From: Anastrepha obliqua
Taxonomy: Eukaryota; Arthropoda; Insecta; Diptera; Tephritidae
Direction: 5' to 3'
Assembly: GCF_027943255.1 (NCBI RefSeq)
Contig: NC_072894.1
Coordinates: forward strand, 61,197,601 to 61,261,600
DNA length: 64,000 nt
Part shown: positions 46,174 through 56,987 of the stretch, piece by piece
Layout of the letters: each line of letters starts with the position of its first letter
Position numbering within the stretch: the first letter of the stretch is position 1
Program-made: the position numbers and the translations under genes
The notes under the pieces: model-generated
Database searches by the model: none
What the model saw: only the letters and a program-made list of their open reading frames with translations
Told to the model about the DNA's origin: nothing

Positions 46174-47635
46174 CTATGTTATTGGGTAAATATTCTGTGG
46201 CAAATTTCACGTGAGCGCTATTATTTTTCAGATTAATTAAGAGCTTCTTTCGCGCAATTTGCTCGTATAAGTTATGTTATTTCAGCACGCTTCGATTTGA
46301 TTCATCAAAACTACTTTATAAGTATTTTCCCTACGCATTTTATTAAGTTCTAGGGCTGCTGCAAGGGAAGTTTTTTAACTTCGCTTAAAACCATGCCTTC
46401 CTTTCCTGGCATAGGTTTTTATTTTTTATCGAAGAGCCACTGTTTTATCTTCTAGTTATATTTTGCACTGTAGGATGAGTTCAATTAAAATGCCAATTCT
46501 TTTTTTTTTATTTTTCCGTATTGAAGCAATTTAACAAACCTGTTAGCACACTAAACTGTAGTGATTTTTATGAAATTTAAATGCACTTTGATAGCGCGTT
46601 TGAATTATAACGCCTGCATTTTTTTACTTTTATTTCTCAGTATAAAAATGTTGAATATAAATATTTATAACTTTTTTAGGTGATTAAGTTAAATACAATA
46701 AAAATAATTGAAAAATGCCATTTCGAAAATCTGTTTTAAAGTTTAACGCTGAGTAAGTACGCTTAAGCATTTGAGCCACTGTATATGAGAAAAAGCACAT
46801 AACCTACTATAATTCTTATGTACGCATAGGTACACATATGTGCTAGTTATTGACCAACTTCGCCTATTTCTGATCATGCTTCATTTTGCTTTATCTGTGA
46901 TGCCCACAAACGAACATTGTAAGCTCACGAGTATGTATATGTGTTTGTAAATGAATAATTTGTAGAAAATACATATATAAATACGTGTACAGAGCTATCC
47001 ATTTCGGCACGCTGCGGTCATAAGTCTATAAGTCGGTATTTAATGGAACGAATACATGCATACATACGTACACATATACATACATATATTTATATTTGTA
47101 TTTGTACTATGTTAACTTATGAAATAAATCTTAAAATCTAATACAGAGTAAAGCTATGGATGCGTACATATAAACATTTGCACATATAAATGTGCATAGT
47201 GTATGCCAGAAAAGGCAAGTAATATTTTAGTATTTTTGTATTATAAGTGCACACTTAGCCATATACTCATACGTTTATATTAGGGAAAGTAAAAAGTTTT
47301 GAATGTTTGCCCCTAGATAGCTTTATTGAGCCATTTTTAACGATTTACCCATCGGATCTTAATGTAAGGCGATGTGTGCCTGGCTATATGTTATAGCACC
47401 ATTTTAAAATAGAAATGGAGAGGGGGAGAATTCTTAAAATATTCTGAACACTTTTGATTACAACAGTCATGCAAGGAATTTGAAATAAATTTAAGTGAGC
47501 AAATTAAAAATAAAAAAATGTCTCTTACCACGAACTTTTTTTAAATTTTGGTTAAGTCGTTGCCGTAAGAGTCTTTTACTATTTGCTTCTAAGTCCAGTA
47601 TACCGCCAAACATTATTTTATCATAATGTAAAAAT
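46174..47635. other. Intronic noncoding DNA with ACATATA simple repeats
   Basis: Simple repeats are concentrated at 46930-47190. No element recognised. Confidence 0.4.
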
Positions 47636-47639
47636 CTAA

Positions 47640-48000
47640 TTTGTTTAGTCTCATATTGTGTGAAAGGCTGAAGACTACCATCAACCAACTGATCGGACCT
47701 TGTCTGTGTGGCTTCAGACCTGGAAAATCCACAATCCATCAGATGTTCTGATTCCAGATACTTGGAAAAGACCCATGAAAATAATAAAAATAATAATATA
47801 CAGCTTGAAAAGGAGTTGCCTATATGCTGCGATGTTGCTGACGTTGCTCAATACGAGCAGCCCCGTCAGAATTGGGAAGGACCTCTCCGAGCCGTTTGAT
47901 ACCAAACGAGTTTAGGGTGACTCGCTGTTGTATGACTCCTTTAACCTGATGCCAGAAAATATCGTGCGAGCCACATAATTTAAAAGCTCAGGCACATTTT
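47640..48000 (+). mobile_element. RTE-like LINE, reverse transcriptase fragment
   Basis: Across frameshifts the plus strand gives ERLKTTINQLIGPCLCGFRP followed by GKSTIHQMF (47665-47745), then ILEKTHENN. A later block reads RIGKDLSEPFDTKRV (47870-47915), where the LINE family has a segment preceding the LRQGD motif, followed by SYDSFNLMPE. The FIDFK and YADD blocks are absent. It is the same general family as 20480-21556. Confidence 0.65.
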
Positions 48001-48905
48001 TTTATAAGAGTTTATAATTAAATTTTGCTTTCTGAATTTCCGTCGAGTGTAAAACTTCTTTGGATGAAATTTTGAACAAATTTTAAGCATAATTACGGCT
48101 CGGTTTCAGAAATTTCACTTAGTTCAATGGCGTTAAAACGGGTGATCCTGGCGAATGAATTGCTAAAAGTATCATGACTATTTACTTCTTGGGGATTTTG
48201 TTGTATGTGGCATAAGTCGCACGCATCCCCAATATTTATGCCATTAATAATTGGTAAAAAAAATACTGTTAAAATACTTCAATATTGCTCAATGTATTGC
48301 ACTGTAGCAGTCGACTAAAATTCTTCTATAATATACCTTTTATGAGAGTTTTTATGGCGTTGATTTGCTGCGTTCATGTCTACAGCTATTCCGCAGAATG
48401 GCTGAAATGAGGATTTCAGTTTGCGTCCCTTGCGTCTTGACTGCGAAATTGCATATATTTGAGTCACAGTTTAAAATATTAGTTGGGCTTCGTATGTGCT
48501 GTAAGTCCTACACCTTTTTCGACTTAAGACGTGAATTTAAAATATTCATTGTGTTCATTATAGCTAAGGACTTTAGTTTCCAGGTGACTTCATAAAATTT
48601 AGTTATCTATCGATTTATGGATATAACCTTTTAAAAGGGGCGAAAAAAGGTCAGACCCGCGTGCCCAACAGAATGCTGTAAAAAAGGATTAACTGCCAAA
48701 GCTTTGCGCAGTTAACAGCAGAGCAGCAATGCGCAGCACAGCAGAATTTTTCATCCGCTGTTGCTTATCGAACGTACGTGAAAATATTTTTACATATGGC
48801 CGCCGTTGAGAACTGTTAAAAAATCAATGAAGATTCGTAATTTTCAACTTATTCTTTTTCGCCTGCATTCTACGAAGATATTCGCACTACAGTAACAGTC
48901 GAATT
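48001..48905. other. Intronic noncoding DNA
   Basis: Nothing recognised beyond a GCAG-rich stretch at 48710-48745. Confidence 0.4.
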
Positions 48906-48909
48906 GAAT

Positions 48910-49330
48910 TTTTGCATGTATTTATAAAGGGTCTCAGAAAAGTGACATACTAGATGTCAGTAGTAAATAATTTGCTTACAGTTTCCTTTTTTATGTCTTC
49001 GTCGACATTTGTCAGTACAATTTTACTGGATAGAACAACGCATTAAAAATAAGAACATCCTATCGGGTAAATTTGTGGTTTTTTGGTGGAGATAATCGTC
49101 CAAATGAGTAGATTATTAAACAGTTGGTGAAAAATTTCTTGAAGCTGGGTCTGTCTATTCTGTTGAGAAAATGTCTGCTGTAGCACACAGGAGTGCAAAC
49201 AACCTTTAACATCGGTATGTCGACGTTCTTAACCAATAGGCATTTATGAATCGACTGATTGGCTTATTTGACCTGCAAACGTGCTCATGGTGGACATAGT
49301 ATAAATGATGTCATTGTTCATATATAAGTA
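48910..49330 (+). mobile_element. DD41D-like mariner 5' remnant
   Basis: It starts with AAAGGGTCTCAGAAAAGTGAC (about 48927), like the AAAGGG-type ends of other DD41D copies here. The plus strand then encodes VVFWWGDNRPNE, a stop, and IKQLVKNFLEAGSVYSVEK (about 49075-49170). That is the linker between the two HTH halves in this family (pattern I..LV..FE.TGSV). It is a short 5' piece only. Confidence 0.5.
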
Positions 49331-51212
49331 TAATCGGTAGGAGCAGTATTTTGCATAAAAAAAGTGAAACTTGAAATAATCTAAAATTTTACGTATTTCA
49401 CTTTAAGGCAGCATCGAGGCATGTCTTTTGAAAGCCTTTTTATATTCATGTTCGTATGGCTACATATATTATGTTTACTATCATATGTGTATATATATGT
49501 ATATCATGTATGAACGATTCAAAAAATGATAAATTATTTAAGAGCATTTGAATATGATATTCTTTGTTTGAACAAAGTTTAAAAAAATTAAAGCAATCGA
49601 TCTTTTGAAATGTTCAGATCTGGCTCCTTCTCCTAGTGGATATTATTATACATCTCAAATCTTTGTAAGCAAGTTGTCTTACGAAAGTATGGTACTAAGT
49701 TTACATTTCACGTAAAATGGCAGTCAAAATCCATACAAATTACATTACCGTGAAATATGCGTGAAATTTCGTATGTATCTCACGGCAAAGTAGTACTCAG
49801 TTCATGCCGATGGCAGTAACATTTTTCACACCAATTACAATGCACATGCCATTTAAGATTCAACGTTAACATACAATTCGGTTGCGAGTGAAGTGCTCCG
49901 AAGGTTTGACATTTTTAAGCGAAACACCAGCGCAAAGAGTGTATATAAATCTTCTTTATATTTTTGGTGTGAATATATATTTAATACACATATAAATTTG
50001 TTAAAACAACCTTTTCTTTCGAAAATTTCCCACTTGTTTCTTCTGTGTTTCAGAACAATCGAAAACTTATCCACAGTGTCCAAAATTAAAAAAGAAAATA
50101 AATTTTACTCTAAATGAATTTGTTTTGATTTTAATTGGAAAGAGTGAATAAGTGTGGTGCACATTGGAGAAATTGAAAGAGACTTCGACATTAAAAATGA
50201 TTGACAATTACTAAAAATTCCCAAATTATACAAAGAGCAATTTGGTCCATTTGGTTTAGAGGAAGAATGCCAAACAAGGCCACTGAGTAAAAATAATTCA
50301 GTCTATTAAACTAAAAATTATATGCAGTGCCATATTTGTATGGCCTCTACTTATAACAATTCTTTGAATTAAATAAGAAATAAAGGTAAATAATAAAAGG
50401 AGAAGTAAGCAAGTGTTAAATTCGGTCTGAACCGTACTTTATATATCCAGATATATCCAGATGGAAAGTAATACGTGTACTAAGCTTGGACGAGTTTTAT
50501 TAAGTCGTTATCGATATGCACGTATTTACCCAAAGGTGGGCGTGGCACTACCCTTTTTCAGAGTTTTTTTAATTCTTTTTCGTTTTTTGAGTTCATTATT
50601 TGTACCATTTGTGAGTCAGTTATAATAGATATATTACGTTCTTCTTCTATGATGAATTGTGCCCATTTTCAAGACCAACTCACCTTGGATGAAGACTAAT
50701 ATAAATGCCATACTTTTTTGAAATATAATAATTTTTTATCGAGCCAACGTGCTCACGGACCTGCGGATGGACGAATATGGATAAAGGGACTTATCCATTT
50801 CGATTTCTTTATGCTGTTATATGTACCCGTTTTGTGAACAAAATAGCCTTGTGAACTAAAATGCGCGACTACAACTAAGCAGTCAATGGTAAGAGTTAAA
50901 AATTACTACATTTCGAGTAGGCATAAAAGGTATATGAAATTTAAAAAAAAAAAATATTTGATTTGTACATAACTGTAAATACTCACATTCCAAAATGATT
51001 CTTCCAAAATATTATAGCCCGATTCACTCTCACCGAGCTATGCCGTAAAAATTATTCACACGAGGATTTATGCAAAGAAAATAAAAATATGCAAAGAAAT
51101 TAAAAATTAGATAAATTTAAAAGTGAAATAAGAAACTAAAAACTAATTTTAATGTTCGCAAAGCAAAATGTAATCAAAGTAAAAAAATAATATCAAACTT
51201 CTAGCTACATAC
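49331..51212. other. Intronic noncoding DNA
   Basis: Two mutually antisense open frames at 49853-50117 show no domain. The stretch 50430-50880 has some repeat-like words but no boundaries. It ends at the collagen exon donor at 51212. Confidence 0.4.
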
Positions 51213-51263
51213 CGAAAAGCCGGAGCCAGTATCTTCATCCATAATCTCATTGTCGAAGTCATC
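51213..51263 (-). CDS. Collagen gene, upstream exon (51 bp, phase 0 to 0)
   Basis: On the minus strand a pyrimidine-rich acceptor ending in TTAG precedes 17 codons reading DDFDNEIMDEDTGSGFS, followed by a consensus donor GTATGT. The peptide is acidic, as often seen in the non-collagenous part before a triple helix. The exon is a multiple of three and joins in frame to the exon at 18166-18226, which is followed in frame by a clear Gly-X-Y exon at 6151-6308. The exon alone is short and would be weak evidence. The splice sites and matching phase make it credible. The intron to the next exon is about 32,986 bp and holds many transposons. Further upstream exons were not found in the window, and the start codon probably lies beyond the right edge. 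Confidence 0.62.
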
Positions 51264-51609
51264 CTAACGGAAGGTTAAAAATAAAAAGTTAAAATAAGTT
51301 TAAGGAAAAAATTTAATAATAATAATAAATAATAAATCCAAAAACATCAAATACAATATTTTAAATATTAAATAAAATAAAACAATTAAAATTTAATTAA
51401 AGTAAATAAATCTTACTAAAAAAATTTTTAAATGCACGTAAAAAAAGAATTGATATTAAGAATCAAATGAAAACTTGTAACTCCAACTCATAGGTAACCA
51501 TATATTTCGGAACCCATGGCAAGAGACGGTACTCTAGTTCAGATTCATTTGAACATACTTATATACAAAATATAAAAAGAAGTAAAGAAAAACTCATTCT
51601 TTGCGTCTC
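51264..51609. other. Probable upstream collagen intron
   Basis: Immediately upstream of the acceptor of exon 51213-51263. It is very A/T rich and nothing else was recognised. Confidence 0.4.
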
Positions 51610-53060
51610 TTTACACGTTATATACGAGGGCTGCTCTTTATATTTTGCGCCCAATAATGAAAACACAGTAAAATAATAATGAAAATGGCTTTATTGTTTT
51701 CCAAAATATTTTCCCGCGAATTCAATACAGTTTTGAATGCGCTTAAACCAATTTCCATAACACTTTTGCCAATCAGAAGTGGATACCTCAAAAATGAGCT
51801 ATACAAAATCTTCAAACTCCTCTTAAAGCGTTGGAAAACCTTGACCTTTGATATTCGGAAACAAAAAGAAATAATTAAGTGCTAACTCAAGGCTCTAAGG
51901 CGGATTACTAGTTAATTTGATCTTTTGAATGCTTAAAAACTTTCTTGTGAGGAGCAGAGAGAGCTTGCTTTATCTTCGTGAAGGATCATTCGTTTTCGGC
52001 GGTTGACTTTCCTTAATTTTCCGAAAATTTCTTGCACACAAATAGCTGTGTATCACTCAGAATTGACTGTTTTAAGTTTCGCTAGTAATACAATTGCGAT
52101 ATGTAAAAACAGGCTACCATTTGCTTCGAGGTGCTTCTTTTGCGAAAAACTTTTGTTGTATTAAACTCCTTAATACCCATACAACCGATTCTGGCTCATA
52201 TGCATAGATGCTGAAAATCTGCAATATTTCTTTACACCAATCGAGTCTTTTTTAGAGCAATTTTCAAATGAATTGGTATCCAGTGAGAACAAATACGCTT
52301 GACGACTAAATGTTCATTCAATTTTGAATGCATGCTAATCTCACTAATGTCCAATATTCGTTAGCAATTGGCATTCAATTTTGGGTTGACACAATTGTTT
52401 CTGGCACATCAACCGTTTTTGAATCTTCTTCTTCTTAATTGGCGCGATAACCGCTTACGCGATTTTGGCCGAGTTTAACAAAGCGCGCCAGTCATTTCTT
52501 TCTCGAGCTAACCGGCACCAATTGGACACACCAAGTGAAACCAAGTCCTTCTCCACCTGATCTTTCCAACGCAGAGGAGACCTTCCTCTTCCTCTGCTAC
52601 CACCAGCTGGTACCGCATCGAATACTTTCAGATCTGTAGCGTTTGTATCCATTCGGACAACATGACCCAGCCAACGAAGCCGCTGGATCTTTATTCGCTG
52701 CGCTATGTCTATGTCGTCGTAAATCTCATACAGCTCATTGTTCCATCGTCTGCGATATTCGCCGTTGCCAACGTGCAAAGGTCCAAAAATCCTACGCAGA
52801 ATCTTTCTCTCGAACACTCCAAGCGTCGCTTCATCGGATGTTATCATCGTTCAAGCTTCTGCGCTATACGTTAGGACGGGCATGATGAGAGCCGTTTTTG
52901 AATCGCCTGTACGAAATTCATTCTGCAAAGATCCACGTCCACGTTAAAACTCGTTGTATCAGCGACAAAGTGTGCAGCTTTTATGTCAAATATCTCTGTA
53001 AGTTGATCAATTACCTCTTGTCTTGATAATCCAAGTCGAAAATTGTAATAAATCATTGCA
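51610..53060 (-). mobile_element. Mariner (DD34D) copy split by a LINE insertion
   Basis: The minus strand begins near 53056 with MIYYNFRLGLSRQEVIDQL and runs to MNFVQAIQ at about 52905. After the LINE at 52426-52891 it resumes with DVPETI and degraded catalytic sequence down to about 51625. The right-hand end in element sense carries a terminal-like GGGCGCAAAATATAAAGAGC (complement of 51630-51650). It is the same family as 24965-25905. Joining across the insertion restores continuity (LQNEF..GDSKTVDVPETI), which shows that the LINE came later. Many stops are present. Confidence 0.75.
52426..52891 (-). mobile_element. RTE-like LINE, 5'-truncated copy with 13-bp target duplication
   Basis: The minus strand keeps a 130-residue open frame (52455-52847) with FERKILRRIFGPLHVGNGEY, IKIQRLRWLGHVVRM, GRGRSPLRWKDQVEKDL and NWCRLARERNDWRALL. 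This is the C-terminal domain that follows the RT in RTE-like LINEs. The 3' end is GGCCAAAATCGCG, then TTATCGCGCCAATTAAG and an AAG repeat (52426-52437 on the complement). The direct repeat CCGTTTTTGAATC at 52413-52425 and 52892-52904 is the target duplication. The open frame has no internal stop, suggesting a fairly young insertion. It has only about 466 bp of a multi-kb element. Confidence 0.88.
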
Positions 53061-53425
53061 CGAAAATATATAATTCCATTATTTAGGCCAGTGAATTTAT
53101 CAACTTACTGAGAAAAGGAGAATTAAAGCTCGTAAGTAAAAACGTCATATTTAAATTTAAGCTAAAAAATACTAAACTAAAAATACCGATTTATAATTCA
53201 CCATTTGTGTTGTTGTAAAATCAACCCTGTTAAAATGCAACTCTCCCACACAGCCTGTTGCCATGTCATCAACGAAAATATAACCAAATTTACCGATATA
53301 TTTTAGTATTTAAAATTAAATTTTGCCATAATTAGATAATACTTATGTGCGTATCTTTGTTTATATACATGCATACTTGTATACATATAAAATTTATGTT
53401 ATTGATAGAATTGGCTTGAAGCCGT
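53061..53425. other. Noncoding, nothing recognised
   Basis: AT-rich; ATGCATACTTG-type simple repeat near 53370. Confidence 0.4.
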
Positions 53426-53427
53426 TT

Positions 53428-53510
53428 TTAGATGACTCGCCGAGTTCTTCCTCCAATTTATGATGTGAATATTGGATGTGTGAGGCCGATGGTTTTTATG
53501 GCGGGGTTTA
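53428..53510 (-). repeat. Weak SINE fragment
   Basis: CTCGCCGAGTTCTTCCTCC followed by AATTTATGATGTG resembles the CTCGGCCAA/GGAGGAG block of the SINE. It is strongly diverged and the boundaries are uncertain. Confidence 0.35.
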
Positions 53511-54337
53511 TCATTCCCTGGTCAGGCGCGACTGCTTTACAAAGCTTTTCCTATAATTTGGTGTTTTATGCTCAGAGTGGCTTTCGAGCACGGAGGGATT
53601 ATCGGCAATTTTCATAAATTACCGCTATGCGACACATCAAAAACAATATCCTGCATTAACCAGCAGCATCCAGCCGCAAAACCACAAAAAATGGTGTGTT
53701 ATAGTACATACAAAAACACATACTTATGTAAATTAAAATATGCAAATAAAAGCACATTCTGGTATATGAGCAGACAGATGAGCTAATGTAAAGGCAATGG
53801 CTAAGCGGCTAGAAACCACAAATACCTATATTGTTATGTGTACATTTTGGTATTATGGATCTTGCATTGTGTGAACACTGAACTTTCACTCCACCAAATG
53901 AAATCGCAGCATTTGTGGCAACATAGCAAAATTAATGGATTATGCAAAATTAGTTAGAAAATGAAAAATTTATGTTAATTTAATTGCTTTCCTAAATAAT
54001 TATTGACTACGTATAGGTGCATTCTCCATTGAATAGCGGGAAAGGGGAGAAAAAACAGTGGTTAGCAGGACTGCAACCAATAAAATTTTTTATTAAATGA
54101 ATAATTTTAAATGCGTGTGACTGTGTGTGTGTGTGTGTAAATTGCAGCTTATTCCAAATGTGGTTTATTGCATACATAGGTGCAGGCATTTATTTAGAAG
54201 TGTGTGGATTGCATGGAGATTAAGGCTTATGTGTGAGCTCACAATTTTTCTTCTCGCTGTTGTTAATTAACCCAATTGAAACGCCAATTGAAGCCAAGCC
54301 GAGTAAGCCGCAAATGCTGTCTATACGTATGTGTATG
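53511..54337. other. Noncoding with a GT repeat
   Basis: (GT)n at about 54120-54138. Nothing else recognised. Confidence 0.4.
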
Positions 54338-54339
54338 TA

Positions 54340-54857
54340 AAGGGTTTTCCAATAAGAGGTGTTATTTTGATATTAAAAGAAAAATGCTATTTTTTAATTT
54401 AATCGGATGTTTATTTCATTATAAAGAGGAAGGTATGCCGTTAATTGTGAAAAAGTTAATATCAGGCAAATGACCACCACGTCCACGCTTACAGGACAAT
54501 ATCTTTTCATGAAATTTTCCTTAACCGAATTGCAAAGTGGCTGCCCTCGATGTGGCTGCATCACGAATTCAATATTTGAGGTCTTGAATCGACCTTAGGC
54601 TGTTGGCGTAGACCTCTTTCACGTGGCCCCAAAGAAAAAAATAACAAGGTGTTAAATCACAAGATCTCGATGGCCAATTGTGATCACGGTCACGAGAGAT
54701 AACACGATCCGAAAACTTTTCCCGTATAATATCAATGGTTTCGTTGCTTGTGTGGCATGTAGCGTCGCCTTCTTGAAAATAAACGTTGTCCACATTAATC
54801 ATCATCACTCAATAGCATTTTATATATTTAAATAACACCTGTTATTGGAAAACCCTT
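54340..54857 (-). mobile_element. DD41D (rosa-like) short deletion derivative, copy B (518 bp)
   Basis: The ends AAGGGTTTTCCAATAAGAGG and AAGGGTTTTCCAATAACAGG (inverted) form TIRs of about 28 bp, with TA outside (54338-54339 and 54858-54859). The minus-strand frame (54808-54569) reads NVDNVYFQEGDATCHTS, then RVISRDRDHNWPSRSCDLTP followed by CYFFLWGHVKEVYANS. The second-Asp block is rearranged (QEGDAT for QQDGAT) and the third Asp is Tyr. As in copy A at 31402-31902, the 5' TIR is fused to mid-transposase, so both copies descend from the same deletion derivative. It probably moved using transposase from a full-length relative. Confidence 0.85.
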
Positions 54858-54859
54858 TA

Positions 54860-56085
54860 GTAATATTTTGGTATTTACTTTGCATTCAGCTAATTCAAAA
54901 ATTCCAGTTATTATAATTTTTTGCAAAATTTGTTTTTTTTTTCATTATTATTATTTACGTTATATTTGATTGGATTTCACTAAACCAATTATTTGTTCTT
55001 AATTTATGGTTTCAAAAGAGCAAAAATTTTACGCTAATCAACTTGAATAGTTGTATAAATCGAAATTTAGTTATTATTATCCACCTTCATTTAATGGCAT
55101 AATCAAATAGATGAAATTGGATAAATTAGGCAATGCATGAAAATTGTATAATAACATTGCCAAATGGGGGACTGTTTCAATTGTAAATTTAATTACTAAT
55201 TTTCATAGAATCTTTCGAGTTTTTATGTCTATGCATGCGACTGTTAACTGCTGCACATAAACACGTCAAGATCCAGGCACACCTACATTTTGCTTTACGC
55301 TTAAACATCTGCCTTTATGGCTATTTTTAAAACACATAGGCGCAATATCCATATATGTATGCATGTGTATGTATGCGCTGGATCCTTACTTTGGGGGAAA
55401 ATAGCTCATCTACCTAAAGACCATAAATACCTGCAGATACACACATATGCACATGTGTAATTTTTTTGTTTTTTATGTTGTTTTTTTTTTGTAACACTAA
55501 CACAAACATGCGAGAAAATGATGCCCCAAGGACAAAAGTATGCTAGCACATAGTGTAAACATAAAACAACAGCAAAAACAAAGTGCCAGCAACAAAGTTA
55601 TATATATAAGTACGAAGTTCGTTGCACAAAGTAAGGAAAAAGTGAAAAATTTATTTGACACACTTTTTCAGTTGCACACACCCATACATGAGTTGCAAAC
55701 AAAAACGTGAAAGAACGGTAGATATATGAGTACTGGTAGAAAATCTACAGCTACTGCTGTTAAAAACTACACAACTTTTATAAGCGAGACTAGTTAGTTT
55801 TTACTATTTTGGGACTACAAATAAACGGCTGATTGCCAAGTAGAGTAAAATTTTCTATTAAAATAAATTCTTTAGTTAATATTATGGACGATAAATACTT
55901 AAAAAATTGAGATCAACTTAAGATATGCATCTATAAATAGGTCTTCGGTAAGAATCTCTTACCTTTAACTCTGTCCACGTTCTGGGTATGTAACCTAGCA
56001 GAACAGTTGCTCTCTTTATTTTAGATAGGACTAAACTCAAAACTTCACCGTGATAAGCTTAGTTATAGTATATTGGGCGCTTACA
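54860..56085. other. Noncoding with simple repeats
   Basis: ATGTATGCATGTGT (about 55350) and poly-T runs (about 55460-55490). Nothing else recognised. Confidence 0.4.
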
Positions 56086-56089
56086 GCCC

Positions 56090-56367
56090 TTATTGGTTGT
56101 TTCAAGCAGTCTTTCTTCCAATTTGTGGTGTACGCCTTGGTGTTCTTCTACAAATGGAGAGACCTACAGTTTTCTGTCGCCTCCGAATGGCGGCTGGTTT
56201 TTTATGAGAAGCTTTTTCATAGCAGAAATACTCTCGGAAGTTTGCCATTACCTGCCGAATGGCGACCGCTATTAGAAGAAGAAACGTTTCCTGTCATTTG
56301 AAATTCGAACCCGCGCACTATCGAATGGTAGTCAAGTATCAAGACATGCGGCTACGACGGCCGTAGG
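56090..56367 (-). repeat. tRNA-derived SINE with intact head
   Basis: It has the same order of blocks as the reference copy. The tRNA-like head at the right includes a good B box on the minus strand (GGGTTCGAATTTC, about 56303-56315) and an A-box-like TAGCCGCATG (about 56345-56355). GTATATT occurs on both sides (about 56067 and 56367), a possible short target duplication. Confidence 0.8.
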
Positions 56368-56727
56368 TATATTATAAATAATTTCATGAAAAGCAAACTT
56401 AACAAATAAGCCATGATTTTCTTACATGGCTTGAACTCCTGTAAGTTGTTTCGCGCATCATCAAAGGTACACAATTTTGATGCTGTGTGGTCCTGCTAAA
56501 CCACTTCATTCAAATTGTTCACACAAACAATTATGTATGTACATATGTGGATCTAAACATAAATGTACATGCATATGTATAATATAAGTAGGTATAACTT
56601 CACTATTTTTAAACCGCTTATGAATGAGGTTAAAACAGCGTGTGAATTCTCGCTTTTGTTACGCTATTTTGTACAAAATGAAGCACTAAAAATACATTTG
56701 AGTAGCAAAATATATTTACATATACAA

Positions 56728-56985
56728 GGTGGCGTAGAATTAATCATCCCATCAGCAGATTTATAATTTTTGCAAATGGCTTTGTACGTCAATCATATTT
56801 TGTGAACTTAACAGCTGCAATATACGAACAGACAAGCAATGAAGCGCGTAAAACTTGGAATATATATTTTTTTAATTAGTATGAAAGTTTTTCAAAAAGC
56901 GAATTAGGTGATTCATTTTGGGCCGCTTTGAATGCCTTGAATAGACAGATATACTCAACATATATATTGTAGTATATACTCACCG
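56728..56985 (+). mobile_element. Orphan left end related to the DD41D element at 36954
   Basis: ACAAGGTGGCGTAGAATTAA followed by TCATCCCATCAG matches the first 50 bp or so of the element at 36954-38157 (ACAGGTGGCGCTAAAGTAAT, then CCTCCTATCAG). No matching right end or coding sequence was found. Confidence 0.5.
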
Positions 56986-56987
56986 AG

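Noticed and set aside
56300..56360. Possible tRNA gene (good B box)
   Set aside because: The acceptor stem does not pair and the sequence is the head of a SINE copy.
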